Shown piece after piece: positions 1 to 9,961 of a stretch of DNA of 64,000 bases; the stretch's first letter is position 1, and each line of letters opens with the position of its first letter. Source of the stretch: JASJBU01 sp963797085. Lineage in GTDB: Bacteria > Pseudomonadota > Gammaproteobacteria > Chromatiales > Chromatiaceae. Below the pieces are notes generated by a model. It was not told the DNA's origin. It was given only the letters and a program-made list of their open reading frames with translations, and did no database searches. The position numbers and the translations under genes were made by a program. The DNA lies in assembly GCA_963797085.1 (NCBI GenBank), contig CAWCOA010000018.1:1-64000 (forward strand), in the 5' to 3' direction.

Positions 1-420
1 GTATCGCTATCATTGACGACCTTGCGCGCTATACCCATCGAACCGCGATCAGTAACGCACGTAATCCAGCCGTGGAACAGGATCAGGTCGTATCCCAAAA
101 AAAGGATACCCGGGACAATCACCGCTGGAAGGTGATGCGACTGGCGGTTGAGGAGTTTATCCGGCGCTTTCTGCTGCATGTGCTGCCCAAGGGCCTGATG
201 CGCATCAGGCATTACGGATTCCTGGCCAATGCCGTCGCCAAAACAGCTGCCTCGGTTACGCCAGGCCATCGCTGAGGCAGACGGGCAAGCGTTATCGGAT
301 GTCGCCGAAGCGCACACAATAACCCAGACTACCGCTGAAATTTGGCGCTTTACCTGTCCCAGTTGCCATAAGCCGATGCAGATTGTTGCTGAGATACCTG
401 CCAGATGGGAAGGAGGCTGA
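1..420 (+). pseudogene. IS91-family (Y2/HUH) transposase, C-terminal fragment, frameshifted
   Basis: The frame is open at the left edge of the window. It reads ARYTHR followed by AISN, then RRFLLHVLPKG and RIRHYGFLAN, which are conserved blocks of the catalytic C-terminal half of IS91/ISCR-type rolling-circle transposases. The frame is lost at about 240-260 around a short A-run and resumes one frame over with LPRLRQ and a Cys-pair tail (CPSCHK), ending at the TGA at 418-420. Two lost bases would rejoin the halves. The family replicates from an end called oriIS downstream of the gene, and the next feature fits that. Gene identity is solid. Whether the break is real or a sequencing indel cannot be told. 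Confidence 0.8.
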
Positions 421-448
421 CGATGCGGTAACCCACGATTAAAAAGTC

Positions 449-610
449 ATGGCCAATCATCAGCCATGCTGCTGAGGGGGAGGTGCGGCCAAATGGGTAA
501 AATTAGACTATCATGGACCTCAAAAGGAGGCGTCATGATAAATTCAGCCACAGGGAAGTCGGTCCCATCCCTATCAAATAGCCAGCCGTTCATCGGTGGC
601 AGCTGCGCCA
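449..610 (+). repeat. IS91-type element terminal region, copy A
   Basis: This non-coding stretch follows the transposase stop. It is about three-quarters identical, end to end, to 45597-45760 read on the minus strand. Shared blocks include TGGCCAATCATCAGC at the start, AAATGGGTAAAA, a copy of CAGGGAAGTCGGT, and GCCAGCCGTTC near the end. Because copy A directly follows the transposase 3' end, it most likely contains the oriIS end of the element. The short open frame over this region is not a gene. Confidence 0.65.
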
Positions 611-693
611 GCTACTTCCCGGTACAGCTTGCTAAAAACAAATTCTTATTAAAAGAGTATGGGCAGTCGTCCGAGGGCGGCTCAGTCCAACAG

Positions 694-735
694 GCATTTA
701 TCCATCATGCTGAAAGACGCACAATGGATAAATGC
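694..735. other. Perfect 12-bp inverted repeat, possible remnant attC hairpin
   Basis: GCATTTATCCAT (694-705) is matched by ATGGATAAATGC (724-735) with an 18-base loop, and GTTATGC follows at 741-747. The layout, a hairpin just upstream of an open frame with a GTTATG-type end, is like the attC site at 1519-1592. The left core half is not well conserved, perhaps because the IS91 end has fused here. Calling it attC is inference. Confidence 0.35.
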
Positions 736-767
736 TAAACAGTTATGCATAAAATTAAGGGCGATAC

Positions 768-1512
768 ATGAATCCACCAAGAGTCTTTATATCGTATTCT
801 CACTATTCCGCGGAGCATAAGGGTTGGGTTTTGGATTTTGCAACAACACTGCGTAATCGTGGGGTTGATGCGGTATTGGATCAGTGGGATTTAAAACCTG
901 GTGATGACCTGCGCCGATTTATGGAAACTCAATTAAAAGTAGCTGATTACGTGCTAATGATATGTACTGAAAAGTATGTATCAAAAGCCAATGCTGGGGA
1001 GGGTGGCGTCGGTTATGAAAAAATGATCATGACTTCGTCCCTTCTTTCAAAAATAGATAGCAGTAAAGTTATTCCAATAATTCGCCAAGATGGCGGCAAT
1101 GAGAGACCATACTTTTCTGAAGTCAAAACTATATATCAACTTTTCTAATGACTCCGAAGCTGAATACAGCTTTGATGAGCTCTTAAGAACTCTCCTGAAT
1201 GCTCCGTTGTACGAGAAGCCTAAGATTGGCGAAAACCCCTTTAAATCAATGTCACACTCTCGCCCAGACAGGACGTCTGATGGCGTATAAAAAGTTATGG
1301 AGGCAGTGGCAAAATGCTACACGGGAAGGAAATACCAGCATATTTGGTTTGAATGTTTGGTTAATTTCGTTGCAATGCATAGGTTGACATTAGATAAATA
1401 CCTTTCTGAGTCGATTGAACAAGGCCTGATCAAAATGGATCGCGAAGGAAAGATTTTCATAACTCAAAAAGGGGTCGCCTATCTTGAGCAACATGGGATT
1501 ATTGAAGGTTGA
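768..1512 (+). pseudogene. TIR-domain protein, cassette-borne, broken frame
   Basis: The first frame (768-1148) starts PRVFISYSH and continues through LDQWDL and ADYVLMICTEKY to GVGYEKM. This is the pattern of bacterial TIR (TIR_2) domains found in NAD-degrading or cyclic-ADPR-making defence proteins. Near 1110 the frame slips by one base and continues as LYINFSNDSEAEYSFDELLR, the usual end of such domains. A TAA at 1288-1290 then interrupts the same frame. The remainder (to 1512) has a winged-helix look, with LIKMDREGKIFITQKGVAYL. The region is more AT-rich than the chromosome around it, and the stop lies seven bases before an attC-like site, as in integron cassettes. The ligand and partner are unknown. 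Confidence 0.7.
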
Positions 1513-1518
1513 AAAACT

Positions 1519-1592
1519 GCATAACAACAATCACATACAGCCGACCCAAAAACGCTACGCGCTTTTGGGTCGGCTGATGTTAGGCGTTATGT
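1519..1592 (+). other. attC-like integron recombination site
   Basis: GCATAAC (from 1519) and GTTATGT (to 1592) form the complementary outer ends, with GTTAGGC just inside the right one. The middle is a 14-bp perfect stem (1538-1551 with 1563-1576) around an 11-base loop. Position, size (74 bp) and the GTTAGGC/GTTATG ends match attC sites that separate gene cassettes. No integrase gene lies in the window, so the array may continue outside it or be a stray transfer. Confidence 0.7.
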
Positions 1593-1617
1593 TTAAAAAA
1601 TGGAGGCTTGGGTAACT

Positions 1618-2920
1618 ATGTGGCAAGAACGCCGACAATACGAAAACCAGGAAGCAAGGCCCTTTAATTCTGATAATGATGATAGTCAAGCTCAACGAGA
1701 TCGTGCACGAATTATTCATTCTTCTTCATTTCGCCGGTTACAAACTAAAACACAGATACTAGGTGTAGGCGAGAATGACTTTTATCGTACTAGGCTTAGC
1801 ATTCCCTGGAAGTTGACAAATAGGCTCAGGTATATGCGAACATCTTCGGGTAAGGCACGCTGACAATAAAGACTACCTTCAATGGCTGCCCTCATTATTT
1901 CAAATTGAAGCTATTTGCCTAAGCCACGATATAGGCCATCCTCCTTTTGGTCATGGTGGAGAAGTTGCTCTTAGCTATTTCATGAAAGACCATGGAGGCT
2001 TCGAAGGAAATGGCCAGACTTTAAGAATAATTTCAAAGTTAGGGGAATACTCTGAGTCACATGGATTAGATCTGACACGCAGATCAACACTTGGTCTACT
2101 GAAATATCCATCTTTACATAAGACTGTCGCTAACTATCAAATATCGAAAATCGATAATTCAACCAATATAGACCACTGCAAACCACCAAAGTGTATTCAT
2201 GATGACGAACTTGATGTGCTTGAATGGGTTTGTAAACCATTTACCCCTGGCGATAAAGACAAGTTCCTTTCTATAGCAACAAAAAAAAATAAGCACTCAA
2301 AAACAACTCACAAGAGTTTTGATACAACAATCATGGATTTTGCCGATGATATCGCTTATGGAGTACATGACCTAGAAGATGCATTGGCCTTAGAGTTGAT
2401 TTCTATAGAAAACTGGAGCAATCAAGTGGCATCAAAACTTGATCCTGATTGCCAGATTTCAAAAGACATATCCTTTTACAATGAAAAATTGTTTTCACAA
2501 GCCAATAAAAAAAGAAAGCACGCAATAAGCAAGTTGGTAAATTACTTCATTAAGAACATAACGATATGCGAAAACGCATCTTTTGAATCACCCCTTTTAC
2601 GCTACCAAGTCAAAATGGATGAACCTGCTAATAGTAGTCTTCAGTTGTTTAAAGATTTTGTTATATCTGAGGTAATTATGCTTCCAGAGGTACAAACACT
2701 CGAGTATAAAGGACAACAGTTAATAATGCGGTTATTTGAAGTATTAAGAGATAATCCAAAAAGATTGTTGCCGACCTCAACCTACGCCAAATATAAAGAA
2801 GCGGACAATGAAGTACGCACAATTTCTGATTTTGTTTCTGGTATGTCCGATAATTATGCAACAAAGCTTTACCACAAGCTTTTTAGCCCGTCTATCGGGT
2901 CGGTGTTTGACAAACTATGA
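1618..2920 (+). pseudogene. HD-domain dGTP triphosphohydrolase (Dgt-like), two frameshifts
   Basis: This family hydrolyses dGTP to deoxyguanosine and triphosphate; several members starve phages of dNTPs. The text RARIIHSSSFRRLQTKTQ then FYRTRL is the family N-terminus. The metal-binding HD motif SHDIGHPPFGHGGE reads at about 1923-1965. The frame breaks at about 1799 and 1815. One added base at each gives RTRL-HSLEV-QIGSGICEHL, the expected first-His region, so two single-base losses explain it. The ATG at 1618 is preferred over that at 1600 because GGAGG lies 11 bases upstream. AT-rich compared with flanking chromosome. It follows the attC site and probably is the next cassette. Length when rejoined is about 434 residues, normal for the family. 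Confidence 0.8.
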
Positions 2921-2933
2921 ACATAATCGGGTA

Positions 2934-2956
2934 AGGGCGGGTCTCTAGCCCGCCCT
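2934..2956. terminator. GC-rich hairpin after the dGTPase gene
   Basis: AGGGCGGG (2934-2941) pairs with CCCGCCCT (2949-2956) over a 7-base loop, 14 bases after the stop codon. There is no T-run on either side, so it is a weak terminator candidate. It is not shaped like an attC site. Confidence 0.4.
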
Positions 2957-2997
2957 CCTCACACCACTACATAATATAATTCAGGTATTACTATACT

Positions 2998-3663
2998 ATG
3001 TGCGGTCGTTTCTACCTCGATGTTCAGCAAGATGAACTGAAAAGACACTTCAACTTAGAGTCGGTCCCTGAACTCATTTCCCGATACAACATCGCCCCCT
3101 CACAAGACATAGCCGCCGTCCATGTGGGTGATAATGGACGAGAATTGAAGATGCTCCACTGGGGCCTTATTCCGTTCTGGGCAAAAGATGAGAAGATCAG
3201 TTATCGAACAATCAATGCTCGAGCGGAAACAATAGAAACCAAGCCATCCTTTCGCGCCGCTTTCAAATGCCGCCGTTGCCTGATACCTGCAACAGGATTT
3301 TTCGAATGGAAGGCCGAGAAAGGCGGTAAGCAACCTTACTGCATCAACCCGATGAATGGCACCTTGTTTGCGTTCGCTGGATTGTATGAACACTGGAAGG
3401 GTGGCGCCGGTAAGGCCATTGATTCCTGCAGCATCATCGTGACTGATGCCAATCAGACGATCAGGCCTATCCATGACAGAATGCCCGTGATCCTATCCCC
3501 GGCGAACCATGAAGCCTGGCTGGATCCTGACACGAAAGATCCTGAGGTCTTGAAGCCACTACTTAGGCCTTGGCCAGATGATGAATTGGAGCTATACCCG
3601 GTGAGCAAGCGAGTCAGCAACCCGAGAAACGATGATCCGGACTGTATAGCTCCATTGCCTTAA
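2998..3663 (+). CDS. SRAP-domain protein (YedK/HMCES family)
   Basis: These proteins recognise abasic sites in single-stranded DNA and form a covalent thiazolidine link through the N-terminal cysteine, shielding the lesion. All key residues are present: Cys2 directly after the initiator Met, Asn73 (TINARAET), Glu103 (GFFEW) and His159 (IHDRMPVIL). The 221 residues are full length for the family. The start is fixed by the need for Cys2. The gene stands alone, just after the mobile cassette region, and base composition returns to that of the chromosome here. Confidence 0.92.
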   Translation: MCGRFYLDVQQDELKRHFNLESVPELISRYNIAPSQDIAAVHVGDNGRELKMLHWGLIPFWAKDEKISYRTINARAETIETKPSFRAAFKCRRCLIPATGFFEWKAEKGGKQPYCINPMNGTLFAFAGLYEHWKGGAGKAIDSCSIIVTDANQTIRPIHDRMPVILSPANHEAWLDPDTKDPEVLKPLLRPWPDDELELYPVSKRVSNPRNDDPDCIAPLP

Positions 3664-3990
3664 ATTAGCCTCAGGTCTCCTCAGAGGCTGACTGATTCAT
3701 AAATAATTTCAGCCTGACCAGTTGTGATCTCTATTGCTACATCAAATGAAGAGACATGCTGCAATAGTAAAGAGGCGTACAGCAGCTACGCGTGCAATTG
3801 ATTCTTGAATATTGAACGTCTGCTCTGGAGTAGATCATATGGAAAAACTTCATGCAGCAAAATGTCCGCAAACAGCATAGTCCTGCCGCTGGCCTCAATC
3901 GAGATGAGGGAGCGCTGACGACCAGATCCCCGCTGATTCCCTCCAGGGGAACCACCACATCATGGACAACGGTCTGGCACCCATCACACA
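3664..3990. other. Intergenic stretch without a supported gene
   Basis: A six-base stem AGCCTC/GAGGCT (3667-3689) follows the SRAP stop and could be a weak terminator. The rest holds only short open frames without family features. No RNA gene or repeat was recognised. Confidence 0.4.
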
Positions 3991-4842
3991 CTACCGCAAT
4001 AGCGCCAAAAAATCCGCTGGTGCGGGCGTTTCAAACACCAGCGGCTTATTCGTACCTGGTTTGGTGATACTCAGCCGCAAGGCGTGCAGGCCCATTCGCG
4101 TACCGACTGTGCCGTATCGTTGGTCGCCTACGACTGGGTGTCCTAGCCATGCCAGGTGGGCACGTATTTGATGCTGGCGGCCGGTTTCCAGTTCTACCCG
4201 TAACAGGGTTCGCTGACCAACGCTACGTTCGGTGGTGAAATGGGTCACCGCGCGCTTGGCGTCGGGGTGCGGCCCGACATGCATCTCGTAGATTACCGGG
4301 TCGAGGCGCAGCGGTTGATCGATGGTGCCCCCCGCAGGCTTTGGGCAACCCTCTACGATCGCAAGGTAGCTTTTTTCCGCGGCTTTCCACCCCTTCATCA
4401 CCGCCTCCCGCATTTCCCGGGAGGTAGCGAAGAGCAGTACCCCGGAGGTATCGCGATCAATTCGGTGCACCGGCCACAGTTTTATCGACTTGTTACGACG
4501 CGACAGCTGGTCACGCAGTATGCCCAGCGCATGAGGCTCCTTGTTTTTTGGGGAACCAACCGACAACAACCCGGCGGGTTTATTGATGGCGATCAGGTCC
4601 CGATCCTCATAGAGGATGCCGAGCTGCGGCCGCACGCTGGCAGCGCCTCGGACGGAGGCTTCGACAATAACCCGGTCGCCCGCCAGCAGGGCGTGGTCAT
4701 GTCGGGTAACCTGCTCGCCGTTAACGCTGACGCAACCGCTTTTAAGGCGTTGCTTGATCGTGCTCCGCGACCAGCCCTGAAGCTGGGTGATAAGGAACGG
4801 GATCAGGGTGGTGTTCGCCTTGACCGTTAATCTATCTGACAT
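3991..4842 (-). CDS. RluA-family RNA pseudouridine synthase with S4 domain
   Basis: Converts a uridine in rRNA or tRNA to pseudouridine. Residues about 10-60 form an S4 RNA-binding domain (WSRSTIKQRLKSGCVSVNG). The catalytic domain carries HRIDRDTSG, with the nucleophilic Asp, and the motif ETGRQHQIRAHL typical of RluA/RluD relatives. An upstream frame extension exists, but the ATG at 4842 (MSDRLTV) is preferred because AAGG lies ahead of it and the extra residues match nothing. The 283-residue product is a normal length. The exact target base cannot be assigned from sequence. Confidence 0.85.
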   Translation of the reverse strand: MSDRLTVKANTTLIPFLITQLQGWSRSTIKQRLKSGCVSVNGEQVTRHDHALLAGDRVIVEASVRGAASVRPQLGILYEDRDLIAINKPAGLLSVGSPKNKEPHALGILRDQLSRRNKSIKLWPVHRIDRDTSGVLLFATSREMREAVMKGWKAAEKSYLAIVEGCPKPAGGTIDQPLRLDPVIYEMHVGPHPDAKRAVTHFTTERSVGQRTLLRVELETGRQHQIRAHLAWLGHPVVGDQRYGTVGTRMGLHALRLSITKPGTNKPLVFETPAPADFLALLR

Positions 4843-5042
4843 TGGCGATCGCCTTTTAATAGGTACGTATGCGCGCAGAAGTATGGAAGCCTTGCAACTC
4901 GGGGCCGTCATTAAGCCAGATGAGTTCGAAAAAAACAAAAGGTCAAGGGACAGGTCTTTCATTTTGCATGTCAAACTCATACAGGGCGACGCTTATGCCC
5001 GCTTTAGGGTGAAGGCGGGTGAATATGTGACCTCTCTGTAAT

Positions 5043-5243
5043 GACCGTTATCAACTCAAAATCGCTTTGTGGGGGATCAGCCCCATGGTCTGGTGCCGCT
5101 TGAAAGTCGCGGGCAACACCGATCTGGGTGATTTACACAGCATCCTTCAACTGGCCATGGGATGGAAGGACTATCACCTTCACGCCTTTCACATCTATGG
5201 TAAAGATTATGGGGTCCGCGATATGTCGCATACAGCGCTGTAG
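5043..5243 (+). pseudogene. pRiA4b ORF-3-like (IS1096 TnpR-like) protein fragment
   Basis: A short frame reads YQLKIALWGISPMVWCRLKV then LHSILQLAMGWKDYHLHAF and HIYGKDYG, which is the N-terminal signature of the plasmid pRiA4b ORF-3 family. It has no start codon that fits (a TGA sits at 5028) and stops at 5241-5243 after some 65 residues. Full proteins are over twice as long. It is a decayed remnant of a mobile-element passenger gene. Confidence 0.7.
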
Positions 5244-5435
5244 TCCAGTGATATCAAGGCTTCCAGAGGTACCTTACTTATCAAATTGTCGAGTTTAACC
5301 CGTCAATGGACGGAATATGTCGGTCAGGTTGAGTCCCGCTGAGCTTTCTTAACGGAGCAATGCCCTTGGATTCATTAAGCCAGTAGTGGATCATGGGAGT
5401 ACTGGCCAGTCACAAAGCACAGGAAGACCCAAACT

Positions 5436-6621
5436 ATGGACAACATGAACGAGCTCGAAAATCAGGGACATCCCGACCCGGGATTTCGCTCGCTTGAGAA
5501 CAAAGTGAGCACGCTGGAACGGCAGATAGCCGAACAACAGGACCAGCTGCGTGACTACGAGAAGTCCCTGGTGGAGCGTATCGCCGACGTCGACGATGAT
5601 CGCCGCAGGACCGCATCCAAGTTGCAGCGGGCCTGGCAGTCCCAGCGCGAAGAGATCAATGCCCGCTTGGGGCGACAGATGGTGATCGTGATCGGCGCCT
5701 TGGTCCTGTTCCTGGTCGTAGTTGGCGTTGTCCTGTTCCTTGCATACCACCAGGCAAATATCGACCGGCAGTTGCTGGCCGACGACTTGGCCGAACTCAA
5801 GCAGGAACTGGGTCGGACATCCGGGAAGTCAGCAGATACAGATTCTGTGAGGGCTGAGCTGAGCCGATTGTCTAGCACGGGTCAACGAGATCTCTTCCTC
5901 CCTTGGTCAGCAGGACGAGGAACAGACTGACAGTCTGGACACTATCCTCAAAGACGAGCGCATTGCCCGCGATGAGGTTGGTGCTGTGGTTGACGCGGAA
6001 GTCCAACAGCTGGAGGCCAAGCTGGAAAGCCTGATGTGGGAACTCGAGACCATGCGCGAGGCACTGGAAACCGCGGAGGTGACAAAGGCCGCGCCCGGTC
6101 CCGGCCTGTCCGACAGCTCACCCGCAGAGGACACCAAGCAAGACTCCGCGCAAGCGCCAGCCGCAGCGATTGTCGAACCATCTTTGAATTTCACCCCTAC
6201 CCCTCCCACGGAAGGGGTAAGCCGTCCCGACGAGACACCTGTTGCCGCCGCGGAACAACCCTTCGGCGACGACTCAGGGCAAGCGGTCACGGATGTGAGC
6301 CCGGACGCGGACACAACGAAAACCGTGTTCGTTGCTGACCGCACCTACCTGCTCCAGCTGATCGGATTCTATAAATTGGACGACCTGCTGAGGTTTGCCA
6401 ATCGAAACGATATGCCGGAACGGCTGTACTACAGCGAGGAGATTGTCCGGGGACGTACTTGGTTCTCATTGATCCATAGCATGCACGAGAATTACGCCTC
6501 GGCCTCGGCCCAATTGCAGAATCTGTCGCCCGAACTCGTCGCTATGGATCCCTGGATACGTCCTATCCGCGTTGGAGTTGAGCTAACGGTACTTGATACT
6601 GATTCGCAGCGGCGACCGTGA
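5436..6621 (+). CDS. Single-pass membrane coiled-coil protein with C-terminal SPOR-like domain (frame broken)
   Basis: The N-terminal 80 residues are a charged coiled coil in the cytoplasm, followed by one membrane segment (MVIVIGALVLFLVVVGVVLF, about residues 82-101) and a second coiled coil. The frame then slips by one base at about 5870-5885; the +1 frame carries on with the coiled coil (RVNEISSSLGQQDEEQTDSL), a Pro/Ala-rich linker and a C-terminal region that looks like a SPOR domain (YLLQLIGFYKLDDLLRFA...LYYSEEIVRGRTWFSLIHS). SPOR domains bind denuded peptidoglycan at division sites. Combined length is about 395 residues. Identity as a SPOR protein is by pattern. Similar designs (DamX-like) link the membrane to septal wall. 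Confidence 0.6.
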
Positions 6622-6876
6622 CTTTTGTCGAGCAAAGGCAGCCATTCTTGGCCCGTTACCTAACAGTCTAGCCGGTTCAATTATGAAGGGTCGATCCACG
6701 TATGCTTGGTAGTCGGAAGCATTCAATCCGGCCGGCTATAGACTATCCGGCGACTGTGAAATTAAGCTGGCTGTATCGGACCCAGTCAATTAGAACTTGG
6801 CAAAGAGATACTGTAATCTGCAGGCCCACTGGCGAGATGCTACAGAGCATGAATAACCGCCGCATGAGATGATCCT

Positions 6877-8241
6877 ATGAGTTTTGCCTCCCTGGGCCTA
6901 TCCGCCCCTCTTCTTCAAGCCCTGACCGAACAGGGCTACAAAACACCGTCACCCATCCAGATCCAGGCGATACCCGCTGTGATCAAAGGCAGGGATGTGA
7001 TGGGGGCAGCTCAGACCGGCACAGGTAAGACGGCGGGGTTCACCCTTCCCATCCTGGAACGCCTCGCAAAAGGCGAGCCCGCCCAGGCCAATCAAGCGCG
7101 AGCGCTCATATTAACCCCTACCCGTGAGTTGGCAGACCAGGTTGGGAAGAGTGTCGCCACCTATGGCAAGCATCTCCCCCTGCGTTATACGGTGGTGTTT
7201 GGCGGGGTGAGCATCAATCCCCAGATGATGAAACTGCGCCGGGGTGTCGATGTGCTGGTGGCAACACCGGGGCGTTTACTGGATCTATACAAGAGAAACG
7301 CGGTGCAGTTCAGGCGGCTGGAAGTACTGGTGTTGGACGAGGCCGACCGCATGCTGGATATGGGATTTATCCAGGATATTCGAGAAATCCTCGGCGTATT
7401 GCCCAAGCAACGTCAGAACCTGATGTTCTCCGCAACTTTTTCTACCGAGATTCGCCAGCTCGCCAAAGGGCTGCTCAAACGACCGTCCGAGATTTCAGTC
7501 AACCCACCCAATACCACGGCAAAAACGGTAAAACAGTGGGTCTGTCCGGTGGATAAAAAGCAGAAGCCGGCCTTGCTCACACAATTGATTCAGGATAACA
7601 ACTGGCAACAGGTGCTGGTTTTTACCAGAACCAAACAGGGCGCCGATCGATTAATCCGCCATTTGCAAAACGAGGGTATCAGGGCAGCCGCCATTCATGG
7701 TGACAAGAGCCAGGCGGTGAGAACAAGGGCCTTGGCCGATTTTAAACAGGGCTTGATCCGAATCCTGGTGGCCACGGATCTGGCGGCCCGGGGCTTGGAT
7801 ATTGATCAGCTGCCACAGGTGGTCAATTTCGATCTGCCGACAGTGGCGGAATATTATATCCACCGCATTGGTCGCACCGGTCGAGCGGGCGCCAGGGGTC
7901 AGGCAATCTCCCTGGTCAGCGCCGATGAGTTCCAACAACTCGCTGATATTGAGCGGCTAATCAGACGCTTGCTAACCCGCAAACTGATTGATGGTTTTGA
8001 ACCGACTCATAACCTACCGGCATCGCGTTTGGATCTACGTCCAGTTCGACCTAAAAAGCCCAAGAAGCCAAAATCAGGCCGCAAGGACGAGCCAGGTTCG
8101 GGAGAAACCACTCGAGGCCGTAAACCTACCAGCACCAAGAAAAAGCAGCCAGCCGGCAGCCGTAGTCGGACAAGCGCCAAGGCTCGCCATGGGAATCGTC
8201 GCCGCCGGGGCACTGATAAGGGCGGCCCAACAGGTTCCTAG
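6877..8241 (+). CDS. rhlE: DEAD-box RNA helicase RhlE
   Basis: ATP-dependent RNA unwinding enzyme of ribosome assembly and RNA decay. The motifs run in order: FASLGLS (Q-motif region) with PSPIQIQAIP, Walker A AQTGTGKT, PTRELADQ, TPGRLLD, DEAD (VLDEADRMLDMGF), SAT, and HRIGRTGRAG. The C-terminal tail after residue about 385 is Lys/Arg/Pro-rich and disordered, as in RhlE. Full length (454 residues). The gene converges on dbpA with only three bases between the stop codons. Confidence 0.92.
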   Translation: MSFASLGLSAPLLQALTEQGYKTPSPIQIQAIPAVIKGRDVMGAAQTGTGKTAGFTLPILERLAKGEPAQANQARALILTPTRELADQVGKSVATYGKHLPLRYTVVFGGVSINPQMMKLRRGVDVLVATPGRLLDLYKRNAVQFRRLEVLVLDEADRMLDMGFIQDIREILGVLPKQRQNLMFSATFSTEIRQLAKGLLKRPSEISVNPPNTTAKTVKQWVCPVDKKQKPALLTQLIQDNNWQQVLVFTRTKQGADRLIRHLQNEGIRAAAIHGDKSQAVRTRALADFKQGLIRILVATDLAARGLDIDQLPQVVNFDLPTVAEYYIHRIGRTGRAGARGQAISLVSADEFQQLADIERLIRRLLTRKLIDGFEPTHNLPASRLDLRPVRPKKPKKPKSGRKDEPGSGETTRGRKPTSTKKKQPAGSRSRTSAKARHGNRRRRGTDKGGPTGS

Positions 8242-8244
8242 CTC

Positions 8245-9633
8245 CTAACCTCGTATCCGCCGCACCCGAAACGAACGCCCCTTCAATTTTCCCTCGCCTA
8301 TTTTGGTCATTGCTGTTTTTGCGGCGTCCCGACTGACGGCCACATAGGCCCAATTATCAAAAATATGAATCTTGCCTACTTGCTTTCCGGCAATGCCGTT
8401 CTTTCCTGTGAGCGCGCCAAGAATATCACCGGGTCGCACTTTCTGTTTTTTACCGCCGTCGATTTGTATGGTCGCCATGGGTGGCTGATAGGCGGGTTGC
8501 TCCAGCAAGCTGATGGGCGGCAGGGGCGCATCATCAATCGGCTGCTCAAGGTACCTTTCCAGGGCTTCGACTTTGTATCTTTCTTTGTCGTTATACAAGG
8601 TACAGGCGATGCCTTTGCTGCCTGCTCGGCCGGTGCGGCCGATACGGTGAACATGCACCTCAGACTCACGGGAGAGATGATAGTTGATCACGGCGTCCAG
8701 GGCGTCGATGTCCAGCCCGCGGGAGGCCACATCGGTGGCGACCAGGATTGAGGCGCTTTTGTTGGCGAAGCGAACAAGGATTTCATTCCGGTCCTTTTGC
8801 TCCAGGTCGCCATGCAATGCCAACGCACTAAATCCCTGGCTGTGCAGTTCGTCGGCCACCTCCTGAGTCTCCCGTTTGGTATTACAAAATACCAGGGTGG
8901 AATCAGGACGATACTTCAGCAGCAGCAGGCGCAGTGCGGTCATGCGTTGCGCATTATCGTCGACCCGGTAGAAGGTTTGCTGAATGCTGGCGCTGTCATG
9001 GGTAGCAGCAACCTGCACCCTTAGCGGATCGATCATGATGCGATCGGCAATAGACTCGATTTGTTCGGGATAGGTTGCGCTGAATAGCAGGGTTTGGCGC
9101 TGCTGTGGGACGTAATCGATGATGGCATCCAGAGCAGTCTGGAAGCCCATGTCGAGCATGCGATCCCCCTCATCCAACACAAATGTGTTTAAATCATTCA
9201 GGTTCAATGTGCCTTTGCGCAGGTGTTCTTCCACGCGACCCGGCGTTCCTACAATGATGTGCGCGCCGTGTTCCAGCGAGCCTATCTGAGGCCCGAAAGG
9301 CATGCCGCCGCACAGGCTCAGCACCTTGATGTTATGGATGCTGCGGGCCAGTCTGCGAATCTCTTTTGCCACCTGATCAGCCAGCTCCCGAGTCGGGCAA
9401 AGCACCAGTGACTGTACGCGAAAGCGTTTCACATCAAGCTTCTCCAGCAGACCCAGGCCGAATGCTGCGGTTTTACCCGAGCCGGTTTTTCCCTGCGCAA
9501 TGACATCTTTGCCATCCAGAATAGGCGGCAAGCTCTGCGCCTGGATCGGTGTCATGCTCAAATAACCCAGAGTAGCGAGATTCTTCAACAGGGAAGGATG
9601 TAACTTGAGGGATGAAAAATCGGTTTGGCTCAA
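8245..9633 (-). CDS. dbpA: ATP-dependent RNA helicase DbpA
   Basis: DEAD-box helicase activated by hairpin 92 of 23S rRNA and acting in large-subunit assembly. It has GKTGSGKTAAFGLGLL (Walker A), PTRELADQ, VLDEGDRMLDMGF with the family's DEGD variant, SATYPEQI and HRIGRTGRAG. The last 70 residues (KVRPGDILGALTG...GRSFRVRRIRG) are the DbpA RNA-binding domain, which separates it from RhlE next door. 462 residues, normal length. Two DEAD-box genes facing each other tail to tail suggest shared rRNA-related roles but independent transcription. Confidence 0.92.
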   Translation of the reverse strand: MSQTDFSSLKLHPSLLKNLATLGYLSMTPIQAQSLPPILDGKDVIAQGKTGSGKTAAFGLGLLEKLDVKRFRVQSLVLCPTRELADQVAKEIRRLARSIHNIKVLSLCGGMPFGPQIGSLEHGAHIIVGTPGRVEEHLRKGTLNLNDLNTFVLDEGDRMLDMGFQTALDAIIDYVPQQRQTLLFSATYPEQIESIADRIMIDPLRVQVAATHDSASIQQTFYRVDDNAQRMTALRLLLLKYRPDSTLVFCNTKRETQEVADELHSQGFSALALHGDLEQKDRNEILVRFANKSASILVATDVASRGLDIDALDAVINYHLSRESEVHVHRIGRTGRAGSKGIACTLYNDKERYKVEALERYLEQPIDDAPLPPISLLEQPAYQPPMATIQIDGGKKQKVRPGDILGALTGKNGIAGKQVGKIHIFDNWAYVAVSRDAAKTAMTKIGEGKLKGRSFRVRRIRG

Positions 9634-9961
9634 AATGCCTGTCCTTTTAGTGTCTGGGTATGGGTTAGATTGTCGTCAAGCGTAACCATGACGGCTTTTG
9701 CCATGCAGGAGAAACTCAATCAAGGCGCTCTACGCGCATGATTCGCACAACTTGTTTCTACGAAGGCCAGCAACGAGTTAAGCAGCAGCTGATCACAAGC
9801 CTATCTCGCATGCCTGCAAAAGGCATTTACAGGCCGTTCACGATCATTTGCCTGAACGATGCTTTATAGCCAGTCGCTGGCATTGTGAAGCTATTGAAAT
9901 CGTATTCGTGGAATCGGAAAACTCAACCTACACCAGGTAGACTATCATGCGGTGCTCTGAA
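9634..9961. other. Intergenic region upstream of dbpA
   Basis: No open frame with family features, no RNA gene and no clear promoter were recognised. It presumably carries the dbpA promoter reading leftward. Confidence 0.3.

Noticed and set aside
466..738. A 90-residue protein after the IS91 transposase
   Set aside because: It covers the IS91 terminal sequence also present, without a conserved frame, at 45597-45760.
5870..5885. Programmed ribosomal frameshift in the SPOR gene
   Set aside because: No slippery heptamer or stimulatory structure is evident, and similar breaks occur all over the window.
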